Assembly (NCBI GenBank): GCA_934162685.1
Contig: CAKPJO010000024.1
Span: 1 to 13,307 of the forward strand
From: an uncultured Bacilli bacterium
GTDB taxonomy: Bacteria; Bacillota_I; Bacilli_A; RFN20; CAG-826
Length of the DNA: 13,307 nucleotides
Direction of reading: 5' to 3'
Of the stretch, positions 1 to 6,791 are shown in pieces (position 1 is the first letter of the stretch; each line of letters opens with the position of its first letter). The translations under genes were made by a program, and so were the position numbers. The notes under the pieces were generated by a model that saw nothing but the letters and a program-made list of their open reading frames with translations, ran no database searches and was not told where the DNA came from.

Positions 1-35
1 ATACCCTAAAAAAGAGAGAAAACTAAAATGAATTA

Positions 36-62
36 GCGAGTACTTATGGTACTTGCTTTTTT
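36..62 (+). terminator. Intrinsic terminator of an upstream gene
   Basis: An 8-bp stem, GCGAGTAC (36-43) with GTACTTGC (49-56) including one G-T wobble, closes a 5-nt loop and is followed by six T residues. No coding region can be seen in the bases before it, so it most likely ends a transcript that starts outside the window. From here to the promoter at 186 the DNA is very AT-rich. A TATAAT at 103-108 has no convincing -35 box. Confidence 0.75.
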
Positions 63-185
63 AATTATTATTTAGAATGAATAGAAATTTATACAAGGAT
101 AGTATAATTTTCTTTTTATATATATATCACTAGTTTAATGAGATACTATAGTTAATAAAAAAAGACAATTTTTTCAAATAAGGGG

Positions 186-213
186 TTGACTATGTGGAAA
201 AACATGGTAAAAT
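186..213 (+). promoter_or_regulatory. Promoter for the leader peptide and probably the downstream genes
   Basis: TTGACT (186-191) is separated by 16 nt from TAAAAT (208-213), and a TG one base upstream of the -10 box (205-206) gives an extended -10. Transcription would start near 219-221, leaving a very short 5' end before the AGGAGG at 230-235. This is the only good promoter visible before the RSH gene, so the small peptide, its terminator and the RSH gene probably share one transcript start. Whether read-through continues into the biosynthetic block is inference. Confidence 0.7.
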
Positions 214-243
214 ACTATTTAAATTACTTAGGAGGATGATAGC

Positions 244-381
244 ATGAGAACATTAGTAAATATGATATTTAAATGTTGCTTTAAAGGAAATTGCATTAAC
301 AGCCTAAATATTGTTAGTGTTATTTGCTCATGCTTCAATTTCTGCCTAAATTTAAAATTATGTCTTGTCGGCGCATGTTAA
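244..381 (+). CDS. Cysteine-rich 45-residue leader peptide (putative)
   Basis: This short reading frame has an AGGAGG site (230-235) 8 nt before its ATG and a promoter at the right distance, so it is very likely translated. The 45-residue product is hydrophobic and holds eight cysteines (residues 11, 12, 17, 29, 31, 35, 41 and 45), five of them TGC codons despite the AT-rich setting. The last codons, GTC GGC GCA, are the 5' arm of the terminator that follows, and the stop codon lies in the hairpin loop. That arrangement is typical of leader peptides controlling attenuation, with the RSH gene as the immediate target. A secreted or modified peptide cannot be excluded: the cysteines recall RiPP precursors, but they run through the whole peptide and no leader/core division is apparent. 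I recognise no homologue. Confidence 0.6.
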   Translation: MRTLVNMIFKCCFKGNCINSLNIVSVICSCFNFCLNLKLCLVGAC

Positions 382-409
382 ACGTAAAAGTTTTGCGCCG
401 ACTTTTTTT
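367..409 (+). terminator. Terminator overlapping the leader peptide end (probable attenuator)
   Basis: A 9-bp GC-rich stem, GTCGGCGCA (367-375) with TGCGCCGAC (394-402), is extended past a 4-nt bulge by AAAC (380-383) with GTTT (390-393) and followed by seven T residues (403-409). The 5' arm is inside the leader reading frame, so a ribosome at the last codons or stop would cover it and prevent the hairpin. The RSH ribosome binding site (GGAGG, near 413-417) lies just downstream. I found no upstream segment that could pair with either arm as a classical antiterminator. Confidence 0.8.
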
Positions 410-424
410 ATTGGAGGTGTTTAA

Positions 425-1864
425 ATGAATAATATTGAATTGCAGGATTTATTAGATAAGCTAAAAGAATATAATCCTAACGAAATTGAAATTGTAAAAA
501 GGGCATATGAATATGCGGCAAATTTACATTCAGGTCAAACAAGACAAAGTGGAGAGCCATATATAAGTCACCCATTAAATGTTGCTTATATACTTGCCGA
601 AATGCATGCGGATAGAGATACAGTCTGTGCAGGATTATTACATGACACATTAGAAGATACTAATATTACTAAAGAAGACATATCACATGATTTTAATCAA
701 AATATTGCTAATTTAGTAGATGGAGTAACCAAATTATCTAAAATGAATTTCTCATCTAAGCAAGATCAAAATTATGCTAATACTAGAAAAATAATAACAG
801 GAATAACAGAAGACGTTAGAATAATAATTATCAAACTTGCTGATAGACTTCATAATATGAGAACACTACAATTTAAGTCTGAATTTAAACAAAAAGAAAA
901 CTCCATTGAAACTATGGAAATATTTGTACCACTAGCATATTATATTGGAGCATATCGAATTAAATCAGAACTAGAAGATTTATCTTTAAAATATCTTAAA
1001 CCAGATATGTATAAGCAAATAGAAGAACGTAAGATAAGATTAGAACAAACTAGTAGTTATTGTTTAACTGAAATGTTATCTAAAATAGAACGTTTATTAA
1101 GAGATAACAACATACCTAATGAGATAAAAGTTAGAACTAAGAATATTTATGGTATATATAAAAGATTAAGTGAAGGTCATAGATTATCTGATATACATGA
1201 TTTATTAGCACTTAAAATAATGGTTGATAGTGTTGAAAATTGCTATAGAACACTAGGAATGATTCATAGTGAGTATCATCCAATAAACGATAAATTTAAA
1301 GATTATATATGTAATCCTAAAACTAATATGTATAGAAGCTTACATACAACAGTATTTGGCCCTGATGATAAACTAGTACAAACTCAAATCAGAACATTTG
1401 ATATGGATAGAGTAGCATCATTTGGCTTAACTGCATATTGGGATGAACAAAAAGGAAAAGCTAGAGATGTAATGCAAGAAGATTTAAGACAAAAATTTCA
1501 ATTCTTTAAGTCATTAACAGAAATTAATTCTATGTTTGGAGATAATCAACAATTTGTTAATCAAGTAAAAAGTGAACTGTTTGCTGATAAGGTTTATGTA
1601 TATACAACCAAAGGAGATATAATTGAACTTCCTAGAGGTTCTACACCAATAGATTTTGCTTATAAAATACATACTGACATAGGAAATACTATGGTAGGAG
1701 TGTTTGTTAATGATGAATATGTCCCAATAGATTATGTTTTGCAAAACAAAGATAGAGTTAGAATAGTAACTGATGATTTATCTTATGGACCAAGAGAAGA
1801 TTGGATAGATAAAGCACATACTAGTTTAGCAAAAAGGAAGATAAGGGAGTTTAATAGAAAGTAA
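425..1864 (+). CDS. relA: RelA/SpoT homologue (RSH), short form, synthetase probably impaired
   Basis: RSH proteins make and/or hydrolyse (p)ppGpp. Domains in order: HD hydrolase (about residues 25-190) with H49, the H73-D74 pair, the following E77-D78, and D140 in ADRLHNM; a RelA-type synthetase (about 225-345) with RTKNIYGIYK, D259 in the HDLLALK strand, a basic KFKD motif (290-293) where bifunctional enzymes have RFKD, and NMYRSLHTTV; and TGS (about 385-450). It ends at 479 residues, where full-length Rel proteins continue to about 730 with helical, zinc-finger and ACT domains. The synthetase is unusual: the glutamate of the E-x-Q-I-R-T strand, catalytic in this family, is Q319, and the following M-H-x-x-A-E-x-G-x-x-A-H-W stretch has D328, S332 and Y338 in place of H, E and H. 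I infer a mainly hydrolytic or regulatory protein. The start is set by TTGGAGGTG 7 nt upstream. It lies behind an attenuator-like leader. Confidence 0.88.
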   Translation: MNNIELQDLLDKLKEYNPNEIEIVKRAYEYAANLHSGQTRQSGEPYISHPLNVAYILAEMHADRDTVCAGLLHDTLEDTNITKEDISHDFNQNIANLVDGVTKLSKMNFSSKQDQNYANTRKIITGITEDVRIIIIKLADRLHNMRTLQFKSEFKQKENSIETMEIFVPLAYYIGAYRIKSELEDLSLKYLKPDMYKQIEERKIRLEQTSSYCLTEMLSKIERLLRDNNIPNEIKVRTKNIYGIYKRLSEGHRLSDIHDLLALKIMVDSVENCYRTLGMIHSEYHPINDKFKDYICNPKTNMYRSLHTTVFGPDDKLVQTQIRTFDMDRVASFGLTAYWDEQKGKARDVMQEDLRQKFQFFKSLTEINSMFGDNQQFVNQVKSELFADKVYVYTTKGDIIELPRGSTPIDFAYKIHTDIGNTMVGVFVNDEYVPIDYVLQNKDRVRIVTDDLSYGPREDWIDKAHTSLAKRKIREFNRK

Positions 1865-1911
1865 CTATAAAAAGTGTAAATATTATAGTATAAGTAAAGG
1901 AGATAATTTAA

Positions 1912-2784
1912 ATGTATGAGTACCAAGGCCAAAAAGTAATTATTATGCTATGTTCGAAGTGTAATATTAATTGCAAGCATTGTTATATTAAATACAATGG
2001 TAATTTTTCACTAGAAGAATTAAAAAAAATATTTGATAAAATAAAGGATAAGCATTTTGTTATTTTGAATGGAACAGAGCCAATTCTTTTTCCAGAATAT
2101 TATGAATTATACAAGAAAAATTCTCAAAGTAGGATTCTAACTAATGGGTTAGCATTAATTAGAAACCCAAATTTATACAATATTTTAAAAGAAAATGGAA
2201 TAAATGAAATTGCTTTATCATACCATTTTGGAATTCAAGATGATATATCTGCTGTCAAAAGTTCAATGCTAGATACTTTAATTGGAAATCTTGTAGAAAA
2301 TGGTTTTCAAGTAAAATTGATGACAACAGTATCCAGCGATAATTATAAAATGATTTCAGCAATGTGTAGCAGAGCTTATAAATTGGGGGCTAAAACAATT
2401 AAATTTACAAATTACATCTATCAAGGAAATGCTCAAAAAAATGATTTTAAAAAGGTATTAAGTCAAGAACAAATAAATGAAGCTTTATCTGAAATAGACT
2501 ATTGCCGCTCATTATACAAAGAAGAAGATTTAAAAATTGAACGTTGTGGCACATTTGGTCCTAAACAGGGAAAATCAGAAAAATTTGAATGTTTAGCTTG
2601 TAATAATATGGTTGTCATAACTCCTGATTTAAATGTTTATCAATGTGTTTTTGATATTGATAAGGGAAATGAAATTGGTAAAGTGATAGATGGTAAAATA
2701 ATGATTAATGATGAATATAAATTGTTTGATAAATCTTACTGCAAAGTATTAAAAAAGTATAATGGAATTGGAGGGCAAAGATGA
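1912..2784 (+). CDS. Radical SAM enzyme with SPASM/twitch-like C-terminus (1)
   Basis: Radical SAM enzymes use a [4Fe-4S] cluster and S-adenosylmethionine to make a 5'-deoxyadenosyl radical. The CxxxCxxC motif is C17-N-I-N-C21-K-H-C24, with a further cysteine at C14. NGTEP (53-57) stands where GGEP normally binds the SAM amino group, and RILTNG follows near residue 73. The C-terminus has C212, C227, C230, C245 and C277. The stretch CLACNN...ITPDLNVYQC has the C-x14-C spacing of SPASM/twitch domains that carry auxiliary Fe-S clusters. At 290 residues it is compact, and it begins almost directly at the radical SAM core, leaving no room for an N-terminal peptide-binding RRE domain. AAAGGAG 9 nt upstream supports the start. 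It opens the operon and overlaps the next gene by 4 nt (ATGA). Substrate unknown. Confidence 0.85.
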   Translation: MYEYQGQKVIIMLCSKCNINCKHCYIKYNGNFSLEELKKIFDKIKDKHFVILNGTEPILFPEYYELYKKNSQSRILTNGLALIRNPNLYNILKENGINEIALSYHFGIQDDISAVKSSMLDTLIGNLVENGFQVKLMTTVSSDNYKMISAMCSRAYKLGAKTIKFTNYIYQGNAQKNDFKKVLSQEQINEALSEIDYCRSLYKEEDLKIERCGTFGPKQGKSEKFECLACNNMVVITPDLNVYQCVFDIDKGNEIGKVIDGKIMINDEYKLFDKSYCKVLKKYNGIGGQR

Positions 2785-3479
2785 GTCAACCAATAGTAGG
2801 AATCGTTTCAGGCAATGAATTAATAGAAAAGGGAACGTATAAAAAGCCTATTCACAGTGTAAATGATGATTACTTAAATATGATATATAAGTGTGGTGGT
2901 ATACCGATTATCATTCCAAATACAAATAGTTTTGTTTCGTTAAAATCATTTATAGACAAAATAGATGCTTTATTATTAATTGGAGGCGAAGATATTTCTT
3001 ATAGATGTTATTCAGGGAAAAAAAGTGAAAATCCAAGAGATAATTTTGAAATTGAAATATATAATTATTTTAAACAACATAAAAAACCAATACTAGGAAT
3101 TTGTAGAGGATTGCAAGTAATAAATGTAGCAGAAGGTGGTACATTAAAGAATATTGAAGAAGACAAGGTAGAACACAAAATTGGAACAGATGGATGGATT
3201 AATTATCACGATATAAGAATTATTAATAATACAAAACTGAAAAAGTTAATATCTAAAACTAATTATACTGTTTCATCAGTACATCATCAAGCAATAGATA
3301 AATTGGGTAAATCTTTAGTTATATCAGCTACAGCTTTTGATGGCGTAGTAGAGGCCATAGAAAGTTCTGACGATACATTTATAATTGCATTCCAAGGACA
3401 TATAGAAAAATGTTTGAATAATTATAAAGCATATGGTAGAGTTGTAAAAAAATTTATAGAGGAGGCAAAGAATGAATAA
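2781..3479 (+). CDS. Peptidase C26 family gamma-glutamyl hydrolase (PuuD-like)
   Basis: This is a class I glutamine-amidotransferase-fold hydrolase of the C26/PuuD group, whose members cleave gamma-glutamyl amides such as gamma-glutamyl-GABA. It shows GGEDIS (68-73), the nucleophile elbow GICRG with C108, an HHQ motif near residue 169, and QGHIEK with the catalytic H207 and E209. At 232 residues it is close to the usual 240-255. It carries a free-standing hydrolase domain with no synthetase partner domain, which argues for gamma-glutamyl hydrolysis rather than ammonia supply. In context it could remove a gamma-glutamyl group added by the GCS2-like or ATP-grasp enzyme later in the operon, as PuuD does after PuuA in putrescine breakdown. 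GGAGGG lies 5 nt before the ATG, inside the preceding gene. Confidence 0.85.
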   Translation: MSQPIVGIVSGNELIEKGTYKKPIHSVNDDYLNMIYKCGGIPIIIPNTNSFVSLKSFIDKIDALLLIGGEDISYRCYSGKKSENPRDNFEIEIYNYFKQHKKPILGICRGLQVINVAEGGTLKNIEEDKVEHKIGTDGWINYHDIRIINNTKLKKLISKTNYTVSSVHHQAIDKLGKSLVISATAFDGVVEAIESSDDTFIIAFQGHIEKCLNNYKAYGRVVKKFIEEAKNE

Positions 3480-4620
3480 AAAAGAAATTTTAAGGTTACC
3501 AATTTATAAAAATCAAGTTGGCAAGTATTTAACAAAAAAAGACATAGTATCTAATTTCCCACATAACTTTGAAATAAAAGATGGCGTAGAATATGAATAT
3601 GCCACAACCTCTGGAACAACTTCTGATAGAATGGAAATAATAAGAAAACCGAATTGGTGGAAAGACGAATATAAAAGAACTTATTCAAATGAAAAAAAAT
3701 TGGAAAAATATTTAGACGAGAAATTGCATAAGGTTATTTTTACAACTGCTCAATGTTCAAATTTAGTGTGTTTTGTAGAAAAACCGTCAATGGAGAAGAG
3801 AACTATTGGAAATACATTATATGTAAACAATACTTTTAATCCTTGGGACTGGACAAAAGAGAATATTCAAGAAATAATAAAAGAAATAAATTATTTTAAG
3901 CCCTATTATTTAGATGCCGATCCAGTTTATCTTGCAGTATTTTTGTATTTGAAAGAAAAATATAAAATTAAGACTAAAATTTTTACTCCAACAATAATCA
4001 CATTAAGTTATGAATATGTTACAGGTAATCTTAGAAAATATATTTCAGATTATTTTAAAACTGATATTAGAAATTTGTATGGAACTACTGAATTTGGATA
4101 TGCTTTTCTTGAAAATGAAAATGGAAAAATGCATATTTGTAAAGATTTGATTGATATAAAACTTTTACCAATTAATGATGATGAAAGCAATAATATTTAT
4201 TCAATAATAATAGACAGTTATAAAAATGAATATATGCCACTTTTAAATTATAAAGTTGGAGATCTTGTTCAAGCAACACCAAAGGAATATAAGAATTTTG
4301 ACAAAGATGGAATTGTAAGTAAAATGGCTGGAAGAGAAAAGGATTTAATTGACAATAAAATATCGTTTTCAATGCTAGATGATATTATTAGTAGTGTCTC
4401 TAGTAAAATATTGCTTTATCAATTTTACTTTATTGATAAAAATATTTGTAATTTTAAATATATAACATTGAATGACTCTGAAATATCAGAAACAGAAATG
4501 AAAAATATAACTAATAAACTTGAAGACATGGGATTGAATATTTCGATAACATTTAATAAAGTTGAAGAAATATCACCAGAGATGTCAGGAAAATTTTCAA
4601 TTTTAAAAAGAGGAATATAA
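3472..4620 (+). CDS. PaaK-like adenylate-forming ligase
   Basis: The protein belongs to the ANL superfamily of carboxylate-adenylating enzymes and most resembles the phenylacetate-CoA ligase (PaaK) branch. Visible motifs are the phosphate loop TSGTTSDR (46-53), LYGTTEFGY with the adenine/Mg-binding Y203-G-T-T-E207, YKVGDL (G263, D264), the hinge region GREKDLI (from 287), and a terminal SGKF where the C-terminal domain usually supplies the catalytic lysine. At 382 residues it is shorter than typical PaaK (about 430-440). It presumably activates a carboxylic acid as an acyl-adenylate and passes it to CoA, an amine or a sulfur donor. No carrier protein is encoded nearby. It overlaps the gene before it by 8 nt and precedes the desulfurase by 3 nt, so adenylation and sulfur delivery may be linked. 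Substrate unknown. Confidence 0.8.
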   Translation: MNKKEILRLPIYKNQVGKYLTKKDIVSNFPHNFEIKDGVEYEYATTSGTTSDRMEIIRKPNWWKDEYKRTYSNEKKLEKYLDEKLHKVIFTTAQCSNLVCFVEKPSMEKRTIGNTLYVNNTFNPWDWTKENIQEIIKEINYFKPYYLDADPVYLAVFLYLKEKYKIKTKIFTPTIITLSYEYVTGNLRKYISDYFKTDIRNLYGTTEFGYAFLENENGKMHICKDLIDIKLLPINDDESNNIYSIIIDSYKNEYMPLLNYKVGDLVQATPKEYKNFDKDGIVSKMAGREKDLIDNKISFSMLDDIISSVSSKILLYQFYFIDKNICNFKYITLNDSEISETEMKNITNKLEDMGLNISITFNKVEEISPEMSGKFSILKRGI

Positions 4621-4623
4621 TAT

Positions 4624-5802
4624 ATGAAACAAGATATAAGAAAAGATTTTCCAATGTTAGAAAGTGATATTATTTATTTTGATAATTCTTCAACTTCTTT
4701 GAAACCTTATAGTGTATTAGAAAGTATTACAGAGTTTTATACAAAATATACTTCAAATGCGTATAGAGGTAGTTACATTAATTCTGAATATATTTCGTTA
4801 AAAATAGATGAAACAAGAGAACTTGTAGCAACAATGTTAAATTGTTCCCCTAGAGAAGTTATTTTTACTTCAAATTGCACTGATTCTATAAATCAACTTG
4901 TGAGGATGTTGAATATAAATAAAAGAACTAAGGTTATCTGCTCATTATTAGAACATCATTCAAACTATCTACCTTGGTTAAACAATGCAAATATATTAAC
5001 TGTTAATTTGAATGACGATGGTACAATAGACTTAATAGAATTAGAAAAATTATTAAAAGAGAATAAGGTCAAATTGGTAAGTATTACAGCCTTATCAAAT
5101 GTTACAGGAAATGTGCAACCAATTAAAGAAATTTGTCAAATTGCCCATAAATACAAAGCACTTGTAAATTTGGATTGCTGTCAATTTGCTCCACATTACA
5201 AAATAAATGTAAAAGATATTGATTGTGATTTTTTGACTTTGTCAGCTCATAAAATGTGTGGACCAAGTGGACTTGGCGTAATATATGGTAAAAAAGATTT
5301 ATTATTGAAATGCAAAAAAGCTAAATATGGTGGTGGAATGGTAGATAGGATTATTGATAATGAAGACATTAGATATAAAGAAATTCCATATTGTTTCGAG
5401 GCAGGTACACCTGCAATAGAAAATATTTTGGGTTTTGCAAGTGCAATAAGATATTACTTATCGTATGGTTATGATAATATTACAAAAAGAAATAAAGAAC
5501 TAAATGATTATTTTTATAAAAAAATATTAGCAAGTAAAAATATTGAGTTGATTTTTCCAATTTCAAAAAAACATGCTCCAATTTTTACTTTCAAATTAAA
5601 AAATAAAGATTTAAATTTAAATTATGTTGCAAAAATTTTATCAGATTCTGCTAATATTTGCGTTTCTTCTGGCTATCAATGTTGTCAACCATTATATAAT
5701 AGTATGAAAGAAAAAGGTGGAATAAGGGTATCATTGCAATTTTATAATACTGAAGAAGAAATAGATTATTTTTTCAATATAATAGATAATTTAAAAATAT
5801 AA
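4624..5802 (+). CDS. SufS/CsdA-like cysteine desulfurase (class V PLP enzyme)
   Basis: The protein has the layout of group II cysteine desulfurases, which take sulfur from cysteine as an enzyme-bound persulfide and release alanine. Motifs: FPML followed by YFDNSSTSLKP at the N-terminus; the PLP-stacking histidine region LEHHSN; the PLP aspartate in NLDCCQFAPH; SAHK with the Schiff-base lysine K210; the active-site loop SSGYQCCQP with C353 at the nucleophile position; and GGIRVSLQFYNT near the end. The usual loop is RxGHHCAxP, so the arginine is replaced by serine and a second cysteine (C354) follows the nucleophile. At 392 residues it is near the family norm. No SufU, SufE or other Suf gene is adjacent. 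The location between an adenylating ligase and a U32 protein suggests dedicated sulfur supply or a C-S lyase role rather than general Fe-S assembly. Confidence 0.85.
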   Translation: MKQDIRKDFPMLESDIIYFDNSSTSLKPYSVLESITEFYTKYTSNAYRGSYINSEYISLKIDETRELVATMLNCSPREVIFTSNCTDSINQLVRMLNINKRTKVICSLLEHHSNYLPWLNNANILTVNLNDDGTIDLIELEKLLKENKVKLVSITALSNVTGNVQPIKEICQIAHKYKALVNLDCCQFAPHYKINVKDIDCDFLTLSAHKMCGPSGLGVIYGKKDLLLKCKKAKYGGGMVDRIIDNEDIRYKEIPYCFEAGTPAIENILGFASAIRYYLSYGYDNITKRNKELNDYFYKKILASKNIELIFPISKKHAPIFTFKLKNKDLNLNYVAKILSDSANICVSSGYQCCQPLYNSMKEKGGIRVSLQFYNTEEEIDYFFNIIDNLKI

Positions 5803-5814
5803 GGAGGTTTGAAG

Positions 5815-6774
5815 ATGGAATATAAATTATCAGTAGGGTTTAATGGGGATCTAGACCTATTAGAAAAAATGTATGCGGATAAAGAGAATAAAATAGGGAC
5901 ACTTTATACAGGAGGTTATCTTAAAGAAGTAACCAGTGGAAGGTATCAACACAGTAAGAGCGAACAAGAATTAGAAAGAATTGTTGAAGCTGTCCATTAT
6001 AAAAATGCAAGATTAGCTGTAACATTGAATTCACCATGCAATGTTCCTCCGCTTTCAGAAAAACAATGGTGGGAAAATGTAAAAAATTACTTAAAACATT
6101 TAGAGTCAATTGGAGTTGATACAGCAATTATTGCTCATCCATTTATAATGGCTCTTGCAAAAGAAAATACAAACTTAAGTGTAGCCGCATCAATAATTTG
6201 TGATGTTAATACTCCACGTGGTGCATTATATTATGAAGATATGGGTGCTGATGTAATAGTTCCATCATCTTCAATTAATTATGATTTAGAACAATTAAAA
6301 CAAATTAAGGCAAATTTAAAAAAAGCAAAGTTAGCATTATTAGTTAATGAAGCTTGTTTAGGAAATTGTCCTTGGAGAAGATTTCATCAAAATGCTTTAT
6401 CACACGCTGATAGAAAAGGTTATGATTTAGATTATGCAATGAGTTGCACAGGTTTGTATGAAAAAAATCCTTATATGATGTTAACAAATAATGTTGTACG
6501 ACCAGAAGACTTAAAGGAATATGAAGGAATTAGCGACATGTTCAAATTAGTTGGAAGGACAACTGACGAAGAAACATTATTAAAAATGATTCATGCTTAT
6601 TCAACTGAATCATATCATGGAAATTTGGTGGAAATAGTAGATAAAGGGTTTAGTGAATTCATCAATTTACCAAACGATCAGTTGGATTCATTATTTGCAC
6701 AAAAATCAAGTTGTATTAAAAATTGTCAAAATTGTTCTAAATGTAAAACTTTATATAGAAAAATAAATAGATAA
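5815..6774 (+). CDS. U32 peptidase-family protein with C-terminal cysteine cluster
   Basis: The sequence fits the U32 (collagenase-like, UbiU/UbiV/TrhP/RlhA-related) family. It has VNEACLGNCPWRRFHQ with C181 and C185, a downstream cysteine C211, the NNVVRPEDL...FKLVGR block and SYHGNL near the end. Characterised bacterial members bind [4Fe-4S] through cysteines and act in oxygen-independent hydroxylation of quinone precursors or RNA, rather than as proven proteases. This copy adds a C-terminal C-x3-C-x2-C-x2-C group (C300, C304, C307, C310), a possible second cluster site. The start is ATG 5815, giving 319 residues, because GGAGG at 5803-5807 is 7 nt away. The in-frame TTG at 5809 is only 1 nt from that site and is rejected. 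Role in this operon unknown; oxygen-independent hydroxylation of the pathway intermediate is one possibility. Confidence 0.8.
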   Translation: MEYKLSVGFNGDLDLLEKMYADKENKIGTLYTGGYLKEVTSGRYQHSKSEQELERIVEAVHYKNARLAVTLNSPCNVPPLSEKQWWENVKNYLKHLESIGVDTAIIAHPFIMALAKENTNLSVAASIICDVNTPRGALYYEDMGADVIVPSSSINYDLEQLKQIKANLKKAKLALLVNEACLGNCPWRRFHQNALSHADRKGYDLDYAMSCTGLYEKNPYMMLTNNVVRPEDLKEYEGISDMFKLVGRTTDEETLLKMIHAYSTESYHGNLVEIVDKGFSEFINLPNDQLDSLFAQKSSCIKNCQNCSKCKTLYRKINR

Positions 6775-6791
6775 ATAATAGGAGGATATAT

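Noticed and set aside
103..108. TATAAT upstream of the main promoter
   Set aside because: No -35 hexamer is found at the proper distance and the surrounding sequence is nearly all A/T.
1881..1889. TATTAT/TATAGT as a -10 box of a separate promoter for the biosynthetic block
   Set aside because: No acceptable -35 hexamer lies 16-18 nt upstream, and such AT-rich hexamers are expected often by chance here. The block may still have a weak start in this 47-nt gap.
5809..5814. TTG 5809 as the start of the U32 gene
   Set aside because: It is only 1 nt after the GGAGG at 5803-5807. The ATG at 5815 has ideal spacing.
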